Positions 52,458-60,005 of a stretch of 64,000 nucleotides of DNA are shown piece after piece. How positions within the stretch are numbered: the first letter of the stretch is position 1; each line of letters begins with the position of its first letter. This DNA comes from Nocardia anaemiae NBRC 100462 (GTDB lineage: Bacteria > Actinomycetota > Actinomycetes > Mycobacteriales > Mycobacteriaceae): NCBI RefSeq assembly GCF_001612725.1, contig NZ_BDAZ01000061.1, forward strand, positions 1-64,000. The letters are read 5' to 3'. A program made the translations under genes and the position numbers. The notes under the pieces are model-generated. The model was not told where the DNA came from and did no database searches. It was given only the letters and a program-made list of their open reading frames with translations.

Positions 52458-53672
52458 TCAAGCGTGGCGGAGGTGGGCGGCGCGCAGGGTCAGGTAGTCG
52501 CGTTCGGGGATGCTGGTGGTGTGGTTGGCGGCGTGGGTGTAGCAGGTGATGGCGGCGGGGAAATCGCCTGCCATTTCGTGTAGGTGGCCGCGGACTGCGT
52601 CGAGGCGGTGGTTGCCCGCCAACTGGTCTTCGAGGGTGTCGGCGAGTTCGAGACCGGCCGCCGGGCCGTGCACCATGGCGGTGGCGACGGCGCGGTTGAG
52701 GGTGACCATCGGATTCTTCGAGATGCGCTCGATCATGTTGTACAGGGCCAGGATTCGATGCCAGTCGGTGTCCTCGGCGCGCAGTGCCTGCGCGTGCAGT
52801 ACGGCGATCGCGGCTTGGATCTGGTAGGGGCCGGTGAGGCCCGAGGCGAGTGTGCTGGTGGTCAACGTGATGCCTTCGGTGATCAGCTTGCGATCCCACA
52901 GCGCGCGGTTCTGTTCGGCGAGCGGGATCAATTCACCGTGCGCTCCGGTGCGTGCGGCCCGCCGGGAGTCGGTGAGCAGCATGAGCGCGAGCAGTCCGGT
53001 GACCTCGGTGTCGTCGGGCAGCAGCCGATGGATCGACCTGGTCAGGCGGATCGCCTCGTTCGAGAGGTCGGTCCGCTGTAGGTCGGGTCCGACGGTGGTG
53101 GTGTGGCCCTCGTTGAAGATCAGGTACAGCACGTGCAGCACCGCACCGAGCCGCTCGTGCCATTGCGCATCACCGGGCCTGGCGAATGGGCGGTCGATGG
53201 TGGCCAGCTTCTTCTTCGCACGCGTAATCCGTTGCGCCATGGTCGCTTCCGGCAGCAGGAAGGCATTGGCGATCTCGGCCGTGCCGAGCCCGCCGACCGC
53301 GCGCAAGGTCAGTGCTATGGCACTCGCGGACGACAGCGCCGGATGGCAGCAGAGGAAGAACATGGCCAGCGTATCGTCGCGATCGACGGTCTCCGCATCG
53401 GGCACATCGCGCTCGAAAACCGTTGTCTCCCTGCGCCGCCGAGCGACTTCGACGCGCACGGCATCGGCCATCCGCCGCTGCGCGACCTGGATCAACCACC
53501 CGCGCGGATTGTCCGGCAACCCGTCGGCGGGCCATTGCGTCGCCGCCGCCAGCATGGCCTCCTGCATGGCGTCCTCGGCGGTGTCGAAATCGCCGAATCG
53601 GCGTACCAATGTGCCGAGGACCTGCGGCGCGAGTTCGCGCAACAGGTCCTCGATGGGCAGTGCTTCGGGCAT
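52458..53672 (-). CDS. ECF sigma factor, ECF42-like with long C-terminal domain
   Basis: A 404-residue sigma factor. Sigma-2 is RELAPQVLGTLVRRFGDFDT with EDAMQEAMLAAATQWPADGLP and NPRGWLIQVAQRRMADAVR. Sigma-4 is ALTLRAVGGLGTAEIANAFL, then AQRITRAKKKL. A C-terminal TPR-like extension of about 200 residues (DUF6596 region plus repeats) follows. This layout and the adjacent YCII/DGPF gene define group ECF42, which lacks a classical anti-sigma factor. ATG 53672 is used; a TTG at 53678 is 2 codons earlier. It is probably co-transcribed with the YCII gene. Confidence 0.88.
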   Translation of the reverse strand: MPEALPIEDLLRELAPQVLGTLVRRFGDFDTAEDAMQEAMLAAATQWPADGLPDNPRGWLIQVAQRRMADAVRVEVARRRRETTVFERDVPDAETVDRDDTLAMFFLCCHPALSSASAIALTLRAVGGLGTAEIANAFLLPEATMAQRITRAKKKLATIDRPFARPGDAQWHERLGAVLHVLYLIFNEGHTTTVGPDLQRTDLSNEAIRLTRSIHRLLPDDTEVTGLLALMLLTDSRRAARTGAHGELIPLAEQNRALWDRKLITEGITLTTSTLASGLTGPYQIQAAIAVLHAQALRAEDTDWHRILALYNMIERISKNPMVTLNRAVATAMVHGPAAGLELADTLEDQLAGNHRLDAVRGHLHEMAGDFPAAITCYTHAANHTTSIPERDYLTLRAAHLRHA

Positions 53673-53678
53673 GGACAA

Positions 53679-54080
53679 TTATTGTTCGGTCGCCGGAGCA
53701 CCCATTACCGCGCGCACCTCGATGTACTCACCGATCGGCTTGCCACCCGGTCCGGGGCCCGCCGAGGCTTGTGCGGCGATCTCCAGCGCACGCTCCGGAC
53801 TTTCCACGTCGACTAGCCAATATCCGGCCAAGAACTCCTTGGTCTCCGGGAACGGCCCATCGGTGATCACCGGCGCGGAGCGCCCGTCCGAGCTGACCAG
53901 CCGTGCCTCGTCCGGCCCGGCCAAGCCCTGCGCGTCGACCAGCTCGCCGGTCTTGGCCAGCTCCGCGCCGAGGGCCCGCTGGAAGTCGATATGCGCCTGG
54001 ATTTCCTCCGGCGTCCACTCGGTGATCGGTACGTCGCAGTTGGCGGCGGGTCCATAGGTCTTGAGCAGCATGTACTTCAT
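53679..54080 (-). CDS. YCII-related (DGPF) protein
   Basis: A 133-residue YCII-fold protein. MKYMLLKTYGP at the start and the DGPFPETKEFLAGYWLVDVE block carry the DGPF motif. It is the standard partner of ECF42 sigma factors, which direct transcription of such genes. ATG 54080 has GGAG 9 nt ahead. The protein may sense or modify a small ligand for the sigma factor; this is inference from the family. The order is YCII then sigma in one transcript. Confidence 0.88.
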   Translation of the reverse strand: MKYMLLKTYGPAANCDVPITEWTPEEIQAHIDFQRALGAELAKTGELVDAQGLAGPDEARLVSSDGRSAPVITDGPFPETKEFLAGYWLVDVESPERALEIAAQASAGPGPGGKPIGEYIEVRAVMGAPATEQ

Positions 54081-54176
54081 ATCCGGTCTCCTAGCCTTCG
54101 ATGCGCCCGATGGCGCGCTCGCGATCAGGTCGGAGCCGTGCACACCGATCCGACACATCCTCGATGGTGATCTGCA

Positions 54177-55400
54177 TCACAGCGGCGCGGAGGTGTCGGC
54201 GAGCCGTTCCGGATCGACCTGCTGGCCGATCAACTCCTTGATCCGGTCGGTCACATCCCAGATATTCACATTCATCCCCGCCAGCACCCGGTTATCGGCA
54301 TCGAGCCAGAATGCGACGAACTCGCGCTTCGCCAGATCACCGCGCACCACCACCCGCGCGTACTCACCGATCGCGGCATATCCGGTGTACTCCATGCCCA
54401 GGTCGTATTGGTCGGTGAAGAAGTACGGCAGCCGGTCGTAGAAAGCCGATTTGCCGAGCATGGTCTGCGCCGCGACGGCGGGTTGGTTGAGCGCATTCGC
54501 CCAGTGCTCCACCCGAATTCGACGACCGAGCACCGGATGCTGCGCGTCCGCGATATCGCCGACGGCCACGATATTCGGATCACTGGTGGCCAAGCTCGCA
54601 TCGACGAGGACGCCACCGTCGGTCGCCAGCCCCGCGTTCGCGGCCAGTTCGATATTCGGCCGCGCGCCGATCGCGACGAGTACCGCGTCGCCCTCGATCA
54701 CAGTGCCGTCGGTGAGCCGGACACCGGCCGCCACATCCGGCTCCCCGTCACGCGTGGTGATCGCCTCGACCTGCGCACCGAATCGCAGGTCGACGCCGTG
54801 GTCGCGATGCAGGTCCGCGAAGACCCGACCCATCTCGGGGCCGAGCGCCGCCAAGAGCGGCAATTCGGCGGATTCGACAATGGTGACCTCGACCCCGGCG
54901 CCGCGCGCGGCCGAGGCGACTTCGAGCCCGATCCAGCCCGCCCCGATGATGACCAGCCGCTGCGCCGAGCCGAACAGATCGATCAGGCTGTCGGAATCGT
55001 CGATGGTGCGCAGCGTGTACACCTCGCGCGCATCCATGCCCGGAATCGGCAGGCGGCGCGGTGTCGAGCCGGTCGCGAGTGCGAGCTTGTCGTAGCCGAG
55101 CGTCGAACCATCCGGCAGCGTCACGGTTTTCGCGCCCGTATCGATCGCGCCGACCTCGGTGCCGAGCAATAGGTCGATGTGGTGATCGCGGTACCACTGG
55201 CTCGGATCGACGGTGAATTCTTCGAGCGATTTCTTACCGGTCAGGTGTTCCTTCGACAGCGGTGGTCGCTCGTAGGGCAGATATTCCTCGGCGCTGATCA
55301 GCGTCACGGTTCCGGCGAAATCGTTGGCGCGCAGCGCTTCCGCCAGTTTGGCCGCGGCCAGCCCACCGCCGACGATGACGAAATGCTGATCAGAGGTCAT
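54177..55400 (-). CDS. FAD-dependent ferredoxin reductase (rhodocoxin/putidaredoxin reductase type)
   Basis: A 407-residue flavoprotein. It has FVIVGGGLAAAKLAEALRA, LPYERPPLSKEHL, LALATGSTPR, VIIGAGWIGLEVASAARGAG, and the FAD motif VAVGDIADAQHPVLG; the C-terminal reductase domain is complete. The family passes electrons from NAD(P)H to 2Fe-2S ferredoxins or is a general oxidoreductase. No ferredoxin or P450 is adjacent. It is upstream of the YCII-sigma pair on the same strand and divergent from the DsbA-like gene. Confidence 0.88.
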   Translation of the reverse strand: MTSDQHFVIVGGGLAAAKLAEALRANDFAGTVTLISAEEYLPYERPPLSKEHLTGKKSLEEFTVDPSQWYRDHHIDLLLGTEVGAIDTGAKTVTLPDGSTLGYDKLALATGSTPRRLPIPGMDAREVYTLRTIDDSDSLIDLFGSAQRLVIIGAGWIGLEVASAARGAGVEVTIVESAELPLLAALGPEMGRVFADLHRDHGVDLRFGAQVEAITTRDGEPDVAAGVRLTDGTVIEGDAVLVAIGARPNIELAANAGLATDGGVLVDASLATSDPNIVAVGDIADAQHPVLGRRIRVEHWANALNQPAVAAQTMLGKSAFYDRLPYFFTDQYDLGMEYTGYAAIGEYARVVVRGDLAKREFVAFWLDADNRVLAGMNVNIWDVTDRIKELIGQQVDPERLADTSAPL

Positions 55401-55580
55401 AACGGACTCCTTTTCGGGAGGGAACCGGACGCCTGCGTGTCACCCTACTGGGACCCGAGGCCGCCTTTTCGGAAAATCGGCGTCCGGTCCGGGAACGAAT
55501 CGCGCGCCCGCGTGGTTGGCCACGGATAGTGGCGCGGCGAATCCGCGCGTTACGAGCGTGCGATGGAGAGGAACAGGTCT

Positions 55581-56225
55581 GTGAGCGAGACGACCACCAA
55601 GAACGTTGCCGATTTCTGGTTCGACCCGCTGTGCCCCTGGTGTTGGATCACCTCCCGCTGGATTCTCGAGGTCGAGCAGGTCCGCGATATCGAGGCCCGT
55701 TTTCACGTGATGAGTCTGTCGGTGCTGAACGAAGGCAGGGAGGGCCTGCCGCCGCAGTACGAGGAGCTGCTCGCCACCGGCTGGGGGCCGGTCCGGGTCG
55801 CCATCGCCGCCGCACAGGAGCACGGCGACAAGGTGCTCTCCCCGCTCTACACCGCGATGGGCACCCGCATCCACAACCGTCGCGAGGAGTACACGCGCGA
55901 CTCCCGCAAGGAATCCCTCGCCGCGGTGATCGCGGATTCGCTCGCCGAGGTCGGCCTGCCCGCCGAACTCGCGGCGGCCGCGGAGAGCACCGACTTCGAC
56001 GAGGCGCTGCGCAAGAGCCATCACGAGGGCATGGACAAGGTCGGTCCGGATGTCGGCACCCCGACCATCCATATCAACGGCAAGGCCTTCTTCGGCCCGG
56101 TGCTGTCGCGGATCCCGCGCGGCGAGCAGGCGGGCAAGCTGTGGGATGCGGCGGTCACGCTTGCCGACTACCCGCACTTCTTCGAGTTGAAGCGGACCAG
56201 GACCGAGGATCCGTCCTTCGACTGA
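55581..56225 (+). CDS. DsbA-family protein, mycothiol-dependent nitroreductase/oxidoreductase (Rv2466c-like)
   Basis: A 214-residue thioredoxin-fold protein with the catalytic motif CPWC in FWFDPLCPWCWITSRWILEV, and the cis-Pro segment GTPTIHINGKAFFGP. It resembles Rv2466c, a mycothiol-dependent reductase that activates some nitro-drugs and protects against oxidative stress. GTG 55581 begins VSETTTKNVADFWF, like the orthologue; ATG 55563 would add 6 residues. GAGAGG precedes the GTG. It is cytoplasmic, with no signal sequence. Confidence 0.88.
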   Translation: MSETTTKNVADFWFDPLCPWCWITSRWILEVEQVRDIEARFHVMSLSVLNEGREGLPPQYEELLATGWGPVRVAIAAAQEHGDKVLSPLYTAMGTRIHNRREEYTRDSRKESLAAVIADSLAEVGLPAELAAAAESTDFDEALRKSHHEGMDKVGPDVGTPTIHINGKAFFGPVLSRIPRGEQAGKLWDAAVTLADYPHFFELKRTRTEDPSFD

Positions 56226-56226
56226 C

Positions 56227-57345
56227 CTACGGCACGGTCTTCGGCGGCAACGCCGGAACCTCGCCGTAGCTGCTCGGGTAGGGACCGGCCGGTGGCGCAC
56301 CGGCCGGTCGGCTCGGTCGCCAGAACAGCTTGCCGTGCCTGCTGCGGTCGCGCAGCGCCCACATCCGCCAGGTCAGCACCGGATGCGAGGACATGGCATT
56401 GCTGATCCAGACGAAAAAGCCCTTCTCGACCGCGGCCCGATCGGCCATTTCGTCGAAGCCGACCAATTTGTTCAGGTACTTGCCCGCGGCGAGGGTGCCC
56501 ATGGCACCCGATGCGCCGACGTGGCGGTTGCAGTAGCCGTGGTTGTCGGCGGTGTACTCCTGGGACCGGATCAGCGAGCTGCCGATGATCGGCAGTGACG
56601 GCGCAACGAACATGCCGAGCTGACGCCAGTACGAGGTGTGCCCGGCCGCGATATGCCCGACCTCGTGACCGATGATGAAGGCCAGCGCATCGGGTTCGCG
56701 TGCGGCGCCGCCGATTTCGAACAGATCGCTGTAGACCGCGACATAGCGCCGGAACCCGTGACCGGAGGCGAAGGCATTGATCTGGCCGTTGCCGAGCACG
56801 ACGTAGGCGTCCGGCACCTTGGCCATTCCGAATCGGGCCGCCGCCTCGACCACCAGCTGGTAGCCCTCCGGAAACTGGGTCGGTGACATCTTGACGCCGT
56901 TGACCCGCATGGACGCGTAGCTCATACCGCGCAGGAACCACACCACGATCGGCGCGAAGACCAGGATGATCAGGTAGATATTCGGCTGCTTCCCATCCAG
57001 CACGATATCGATGCACACCGCGAGCGCGATCAGCATCGCGAACGTGGTGATCACACAGACGACGACCAGCAGCGGAATCTCCCACGGATGTCGTGCCGGC
57101 CTGCCGTACGGAGACAGGCCGCGCGGCTGCCGCTGCGGCGGCGTACCGGGCGGGACCGGAGCCACACCGTATCCGTATGGCGCCGGTCCGTACTGGGGGT
57201 ACGGCGCGGCAGGGTATTGCGGCGACGATGGGTACTGCGGCGAATTGGCGGTCGCGTCCTGAGCCCGTGCCCATCCGCCCAGTGCGGGATAGGGATCGGC
57301 GGGTCCGCCCGCCTGCTCGGGCGGCTGGAAGTCGTGCGGCTGCAT
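56227..57345 (-). CDS. M48-family membrane zinc metalloprotease
   Basis: A 372-residue protein. The N-terminal 80 residues are a Pro/Tyr/Gln-rich low-complexity region (PQYPSSPQYPAAPYPQYGP). Two hydrophobic segments follow (WEIPLLVVVCVITTFAMLIA and YLIILVFAPIVVWFL). The zinc site is HEVGH with the third ligand in RSQEYTADNHGYC. This is a M48 HtpX-like peptidase. Its inferred role is membrane protein quality control. ATG 57345 is selected because TAGAGT (57358-57353, minus) ends 7 nt before it. The convergent DsbA stop is adjacent. Confidence 0.88.
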   Translation of the reverse strand: MQPHDFQPPEQAGGPADPYPALGGWARAQDATANSPQYPSSPQYPAAPYPQYGPAPYGYGVAPVPPGTPPQRQPRGLSPYGRPARHPWEIPLLVVVCVITTFAMLIALAVCIDIVLDGKQPNIYLIILVFAPIVVWFLRGMSYASMRVNGVKMSPTQFPEGYQLVVEAAARFGMAKVPDAYVVLGNGQINAFASGHGFRRYVAVYSDLFEIGGAAREPDALAFIIGHEVGHIAAGHTSYWRQLGMFVAPSLPIIGSSLIRSQEYTADNHGYCNRHVGASGAMGTLAAGKYLNKLVGFDEMADRAAVEKGFFVWISNAMSSHPVLTWRMWALRDRSRHGKLFWRPSRPAGAPPAGPYPSSYGEVPALPPKTVP

Positions 57346-57352
57346 GCGAAGA

Positions 57353-57358
57353 ACTCTA
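57353..57358 (-). promoter_or_regulatory. -10 box of the M48 protease gene (leaderless)
   Basis: TAGAGT on the minus strand ends 7 nt before ATG 57345, and no Shine-Dalgarno is visible. A longer start at 57363 would lie upstream of it, which argues against that start. Confidence 0.45.
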
Positions 57359-57484
57359 TTCATTTGCCGGGGACGGGGTTCGGCGCCGTTGGGGGGACGT
57401 ACGCATCTGTCGATTCGCGGCAACGGCTAACGGTGTTAATCGTGGCCGCGCGTCCCCTCTCGCGGCGCCGCGAAACAGGCCTGA

Positions 57485-57490
57485 CACAAT
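57485..57490 (+). promoter_or_regulatory. -10 box of rpiB (leaderless)
   Basis: CACAAT ends 7 nt before ATG 57498 with no ribosome site. The same hexamer and spacing precede the FHA gene at 59146. Confidence 0.45.
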
Positions 57491-57497
57491 CGCAGCC

Positions 57498-57971
57498 ATG
57501 CGCGTATACCTGGGTGCCGACCATGCCGGTTTCGAACTGAAGAATCACGTCAAGGCCCATCTGGAGCAGGCGGGCCACGAGGTCGTCGACTGCGGTGCCC
57601 TCGAATACGACGCACTCGACGACTACCCCGCCTTCTGCATCGAGGCGGCCCGTCGCACCGTCGCCGATCCGGGCAGCCTCGGGCTGGTCTTCGGCGGCAG
57701 CGGCAACGGTGAGCAGATCGCCGCGAACAAGGTGCCCGGCGCCCGCTGCGCCCTGGCCTGGAGTGTGGAGACCGCGCAGTTGGCCCGTGAGCACAACAAC
57801 GCCCAGCTGATCGGCATCGGTGGTCGCATGCATTCCACCGAGGAGGCGCTGGCCATCGTGGACGCGTTCGTTTCGACCAAATGGTCCGAGGAGCCGCGCC
57901 ACCAGCGCCGCATCGACATACTGGCCGAGTACGAGAAGACCGGTGTGGCCCCGGGCGTTCCGGCCTACTGA
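57498..57971 (+). CDS. rpiB: Ribose-5-phosphate isomerase B
   Basis: A 157-residue RpiB/LacAB-type isomerase. It starts MRVYLGADHAGFELKNHVKA, has VVDCGALEYDALDDYPAFC, LVFGGSGNGEQIAANKVPG, the active-site HNNAQLIGIGGRMHSTEEA and the catalytic base in CALAWSVETA. It interconverts ribose-5-phosphate and ribulose-5-phosphate in the pentose phosphate pathway. The mycobacterial-type enzyme uses Glu rather than Cys as base. It matches Rv2465c in position, next to the glycosylase. Confidence 0.94.
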   Translation: MRVYLGADHAGFELKNHVKAHLEQAGHEVVDCGALEYDALDDYPAFCIEAARRTVADPGSLGLVFGGSGNGEQIAANKVPGARCALAWSVETAQLAREHNNAQLIGIGGRMHSTEEALAIVDAFVSTKWSEEPRHQRRIDILAEYEKTGVAPGVPAY

Positions 57972-58044
57972 GGCACCGGCGTAATCCGTCGTCCCGCAAG
58001 GTAATACGACTGCGGGGCGGCGGAAAGAGAGGATTACCAGCCCG

Positions 58045-58155
58045 ATGCCTGAGGAGCATGGCCTGCGCTGGATCGCGTGGCCACATCAGCAGCGCTCCGC
58101 TGGCGGTGTGGTGCGAGTTCTGAGCACAAACGAATGGTCCGCCGCCGATGCCTGA
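58045..58155 (+). pseudogene. Decayed duplicate of the glycosylase 5' end
   Basis: ATG 58045 opens a 36-codon frame, MPEEHGLRWIAWPHQQRSAG then GVVRVLSTNEWSAADA. It parallels the real glycosylase start MPEGHTLHRLARLHQRRFAG then GVVRVSSPQG. The DNA from 58045 to about 58124 matches that from 58148 to about 58227 at roughly 58 of 80 positions without gaps, an offset of 103 bp. The frame runs out at TGA 58153-58155, overlapping the true ATG. It is best read as an old partial tandem duplication. A leader peptide role is possible. Confidence 0.6.
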
Positions 58156-58963
58156 GGGGCACACGCTGCATCGGCTCGCGCGGCTGCACCAGCGGCGCTT
58201 CGCCGGGGGAGTGGTGCGTGTTTCCAGCCCGCAGGGCAAGTTCGCCGCCGGGGCTTCGCGCGTCGACGGTCAGGTGCTCACCAAGGCCGAGGCATGGGGC
58301 AAACACCTTCTGCACCACTACGAGTCGGGTCTCGTCGTACACGTGCACCTCGGGCTGTACGGGGTGTTCACCGAGGTGCCGCTGCCGATGGGTGAGCCGG
58401 TCGGGCAGGTGCGGATGCGGCTCGTCGGTGACGCGTCGGCCGATGAGCGCCTGTACGGCAGCGATTTACGCGGCCCGACCACCTGCGAGGTGTACACCCG
58501 GGCCGAGGTGACGGCGCTGACCGAGCGGCTCGGCCCGGATCCGCTGCGGCGCGGCGCCGATCCCGAACGGGCGTGGCGGCGAATTCATCGCTCGCGCAGG
58601 GCCATCGGCGCACTGCTGATGGATCAGCAGGTGCTCGCCGGTGTCGGCAATGTGTATCGCGCGGAACTGCTTTTCCGGCACGGCATTTCGCCGCAGCGAC
58701 CGGGCACCGCACTGACCGCCGACGAATGGGACGCGATGTGGACCGATCTGGTCGCACTGATGCGGGTGGGCGTACGGGTCGGCAAGATGGTCGTCGTCCG
58801 CCCCGAACACGACCACGGCGAACCGTCCTACGCACCCGACCGCCCACGCACCTACGTCTACCGCCGCCCCGGCGCGCCCTGCCGCCTCTGCGGAACACCC
58901 GTCGCACACAGCGTGCTGGCGGGCCGAAACCTCTTCTGGTGCCCCACCTGTCAGGCCATTTGA
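58148..58963 (+). CDS. Formamidopyrimidine/endonuclease VIII family DNA glycosylase (Rv2464c-like)
   Basis: A 271-residue Fpg/Nei protein. The N-terminal MPEGHT supplies the catalytic Pro and Glu (after Met removal). Helix-two-turn-helix residues are in LLMDQQVLAGVGNVYRAELL. The C-terminal zinc finger is CRLCGTP...CPTCQ. It removes oxidised bases and cleaves the abasic site. Position next to rpiB matches Rv2464c. A partial duplicate of its 5' end lies 103 bp upstream. The start is firm since the catalytic proline must follow Met. Confidence 0.92.
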   Translation: MPEGHTLHRLARLHQRRFAGGVVRVSSPQGKFAAGASRVDGQVLTKAEAWGKHLLHHYESGLVVHVHLGLYGVFTEVPLPMGEPVGQVRMRLVGDASADERLYGSDLRGPTTCEVYTRAEVTALTERLGPDPLRRGADPERAWRRIHRSRRAIGALLMDQQVLAGVGNVYRAELLFRHGISPQRPGTALTADEWDAMWTDLVALMRVGVRVGKMVVVRPEHDHGEPSYAPDRPRTYVYRRPGAPCRLCGTPVAHSVLAGRNLFWCPTCQAI

Positions 58964-59133
58964 GTAGCAGACTGATCCGACGCTGTTCCGATGTGCTCGG
59001 CAATGCCAGGGCAGCCGCCGACCACACATCAGAACCCGTGACTCGGGTTCACCGAGTTCGCCACCGCACGCGGGTGCCTCGTTGTTGTCGACCGAGTCGC
59101 CCCGAGCATCCATCCTCCGCCGGGTGCCGTGGT

Positions 59134-59139
59134 CACAAT
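59134..59139 (+). promoter_or_regulatory. -10 box of the FHA gene (leaderless)
   Basis: CACAAT ends 6 nt before GTG 59146. It marks the likely promoter for the FHA-kinase gene set, because the following genes are close together. Confidence 0.4.
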
Positions 59140-59145
59140 GTGGCG

Positions 59146-59934
59146 GTGAGCGAATTCGCGAAGAGCTCGATATTGGTGCATATGCCGACACCGCTCGGTG
59201 TACCGCGGTCACCGGCGCTGAATCTGTGGCCAGGTGAGCTGGCCACCTTCGGGAGTGGTTCCGACTCGCGCCGTGTCGACATCCGCCTCGATGGCCCCGG
59301 AATCTCCCGGTGGGCCGGGCGGATCGAGGCAGCGGAGGGGTTCTGGATGCTGACGAATCTCGCCAGCAAGCCGAATGCGACGTATGTGGTGCACAACGAC
59401 GAAGGCCGCGGCGAGCACTTTACGATCCGCCCCGGGGAGCGCCTGCCGGTACCGTTCACCGCCTCCCGGTTGGAGCTGCTGGATGCCGAGTCGAATGTGG
59501 TCGGGTTCAAGGTATTTGTGCTGCGGCGCACCGCAGTCGCGGTTCCGGCGGTATCCACGGCAGCCGACAGTCGTACCCGGGATCCGGTCCGACCAGTCGA
59601 TGAAACAACCAAGTATTTTCTGGTGCTGGTTGCGCTGTGCGAACCGCGGCTGGTACACGGCTCCGCGGCCGTGCCGACGATCCCGGAGCTGTTGAGCCGA
59701 GTGCAACGCACTCGGACGGGATTCGACATAAGGACGCATTCGGCCGTGAACTTCCACCTCGAGTACCTACTCGACCGTCTCGGGCTGCGCGGCTACGACG
59801 GACTCGAGGATCGTCGCGCGGCATTGATCAACCGCGCCTTGTGGTTCGGCATTGTCCGAGAGGAACACCTCGACCTGCTCGCCGACGATCCCGGACGGGT
59901 GCGCCCGGACGACCCGACATCGCACCTGGGCTGA
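59146..59934 (+). CDS. FHA domain protein with C-terminal winged-helix-like domain
   Basis: A 262-residue protein. Residues 30-105 look like a forkhead-associated fold (LWPGELATFGSGSDS, GPGISRWAGRI, FWMLTNLASKPNATYVVHND): the Ser-Arg and Asn of the phosphothreonine pocket are kept but the usual His after SRx is Ala. Residues 150-250 are a helical domain (ELLSRVQRTRTGFDIRTHSA, FHLEYLLDRLGLRGYD, AALINRALWFGIV) that resembles a winged helix. I infer a phospho-reader, possibly a regulator or scaffold. It is the first of four closely spaced genes. Confidence 0.78.
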   Translation: MSEFAKSSILVHMPTPLGVPRSPALNLWPGELATFGSGSDSRRVDIRLDGPGISRWAGRIEAAEGFWMLTNLASKPNATYVVHNDEGRGEHFTIRPGERLPVPFTASRLELLDAESNVVGFKVFVLRRTAVAVPAVSTAADSRTRDPVRPVDETTKYFLVLVALCEPRLVHGSAAVPTIPELLSRVQRTRTGFDIRTHSAVNFHLEYLLDRLGLRGYDGLEDRRAALINRALWFGIVREEHLDLLADDPGRVRPDDPTSHLG

Positions 59935-60005
59935 CATCTCGTGCGAGCGGCGACCCTGTCGGTCATCAGGTAGCGCCGAATCGCCGTAGCGACGACGATG
60001 ATCAG

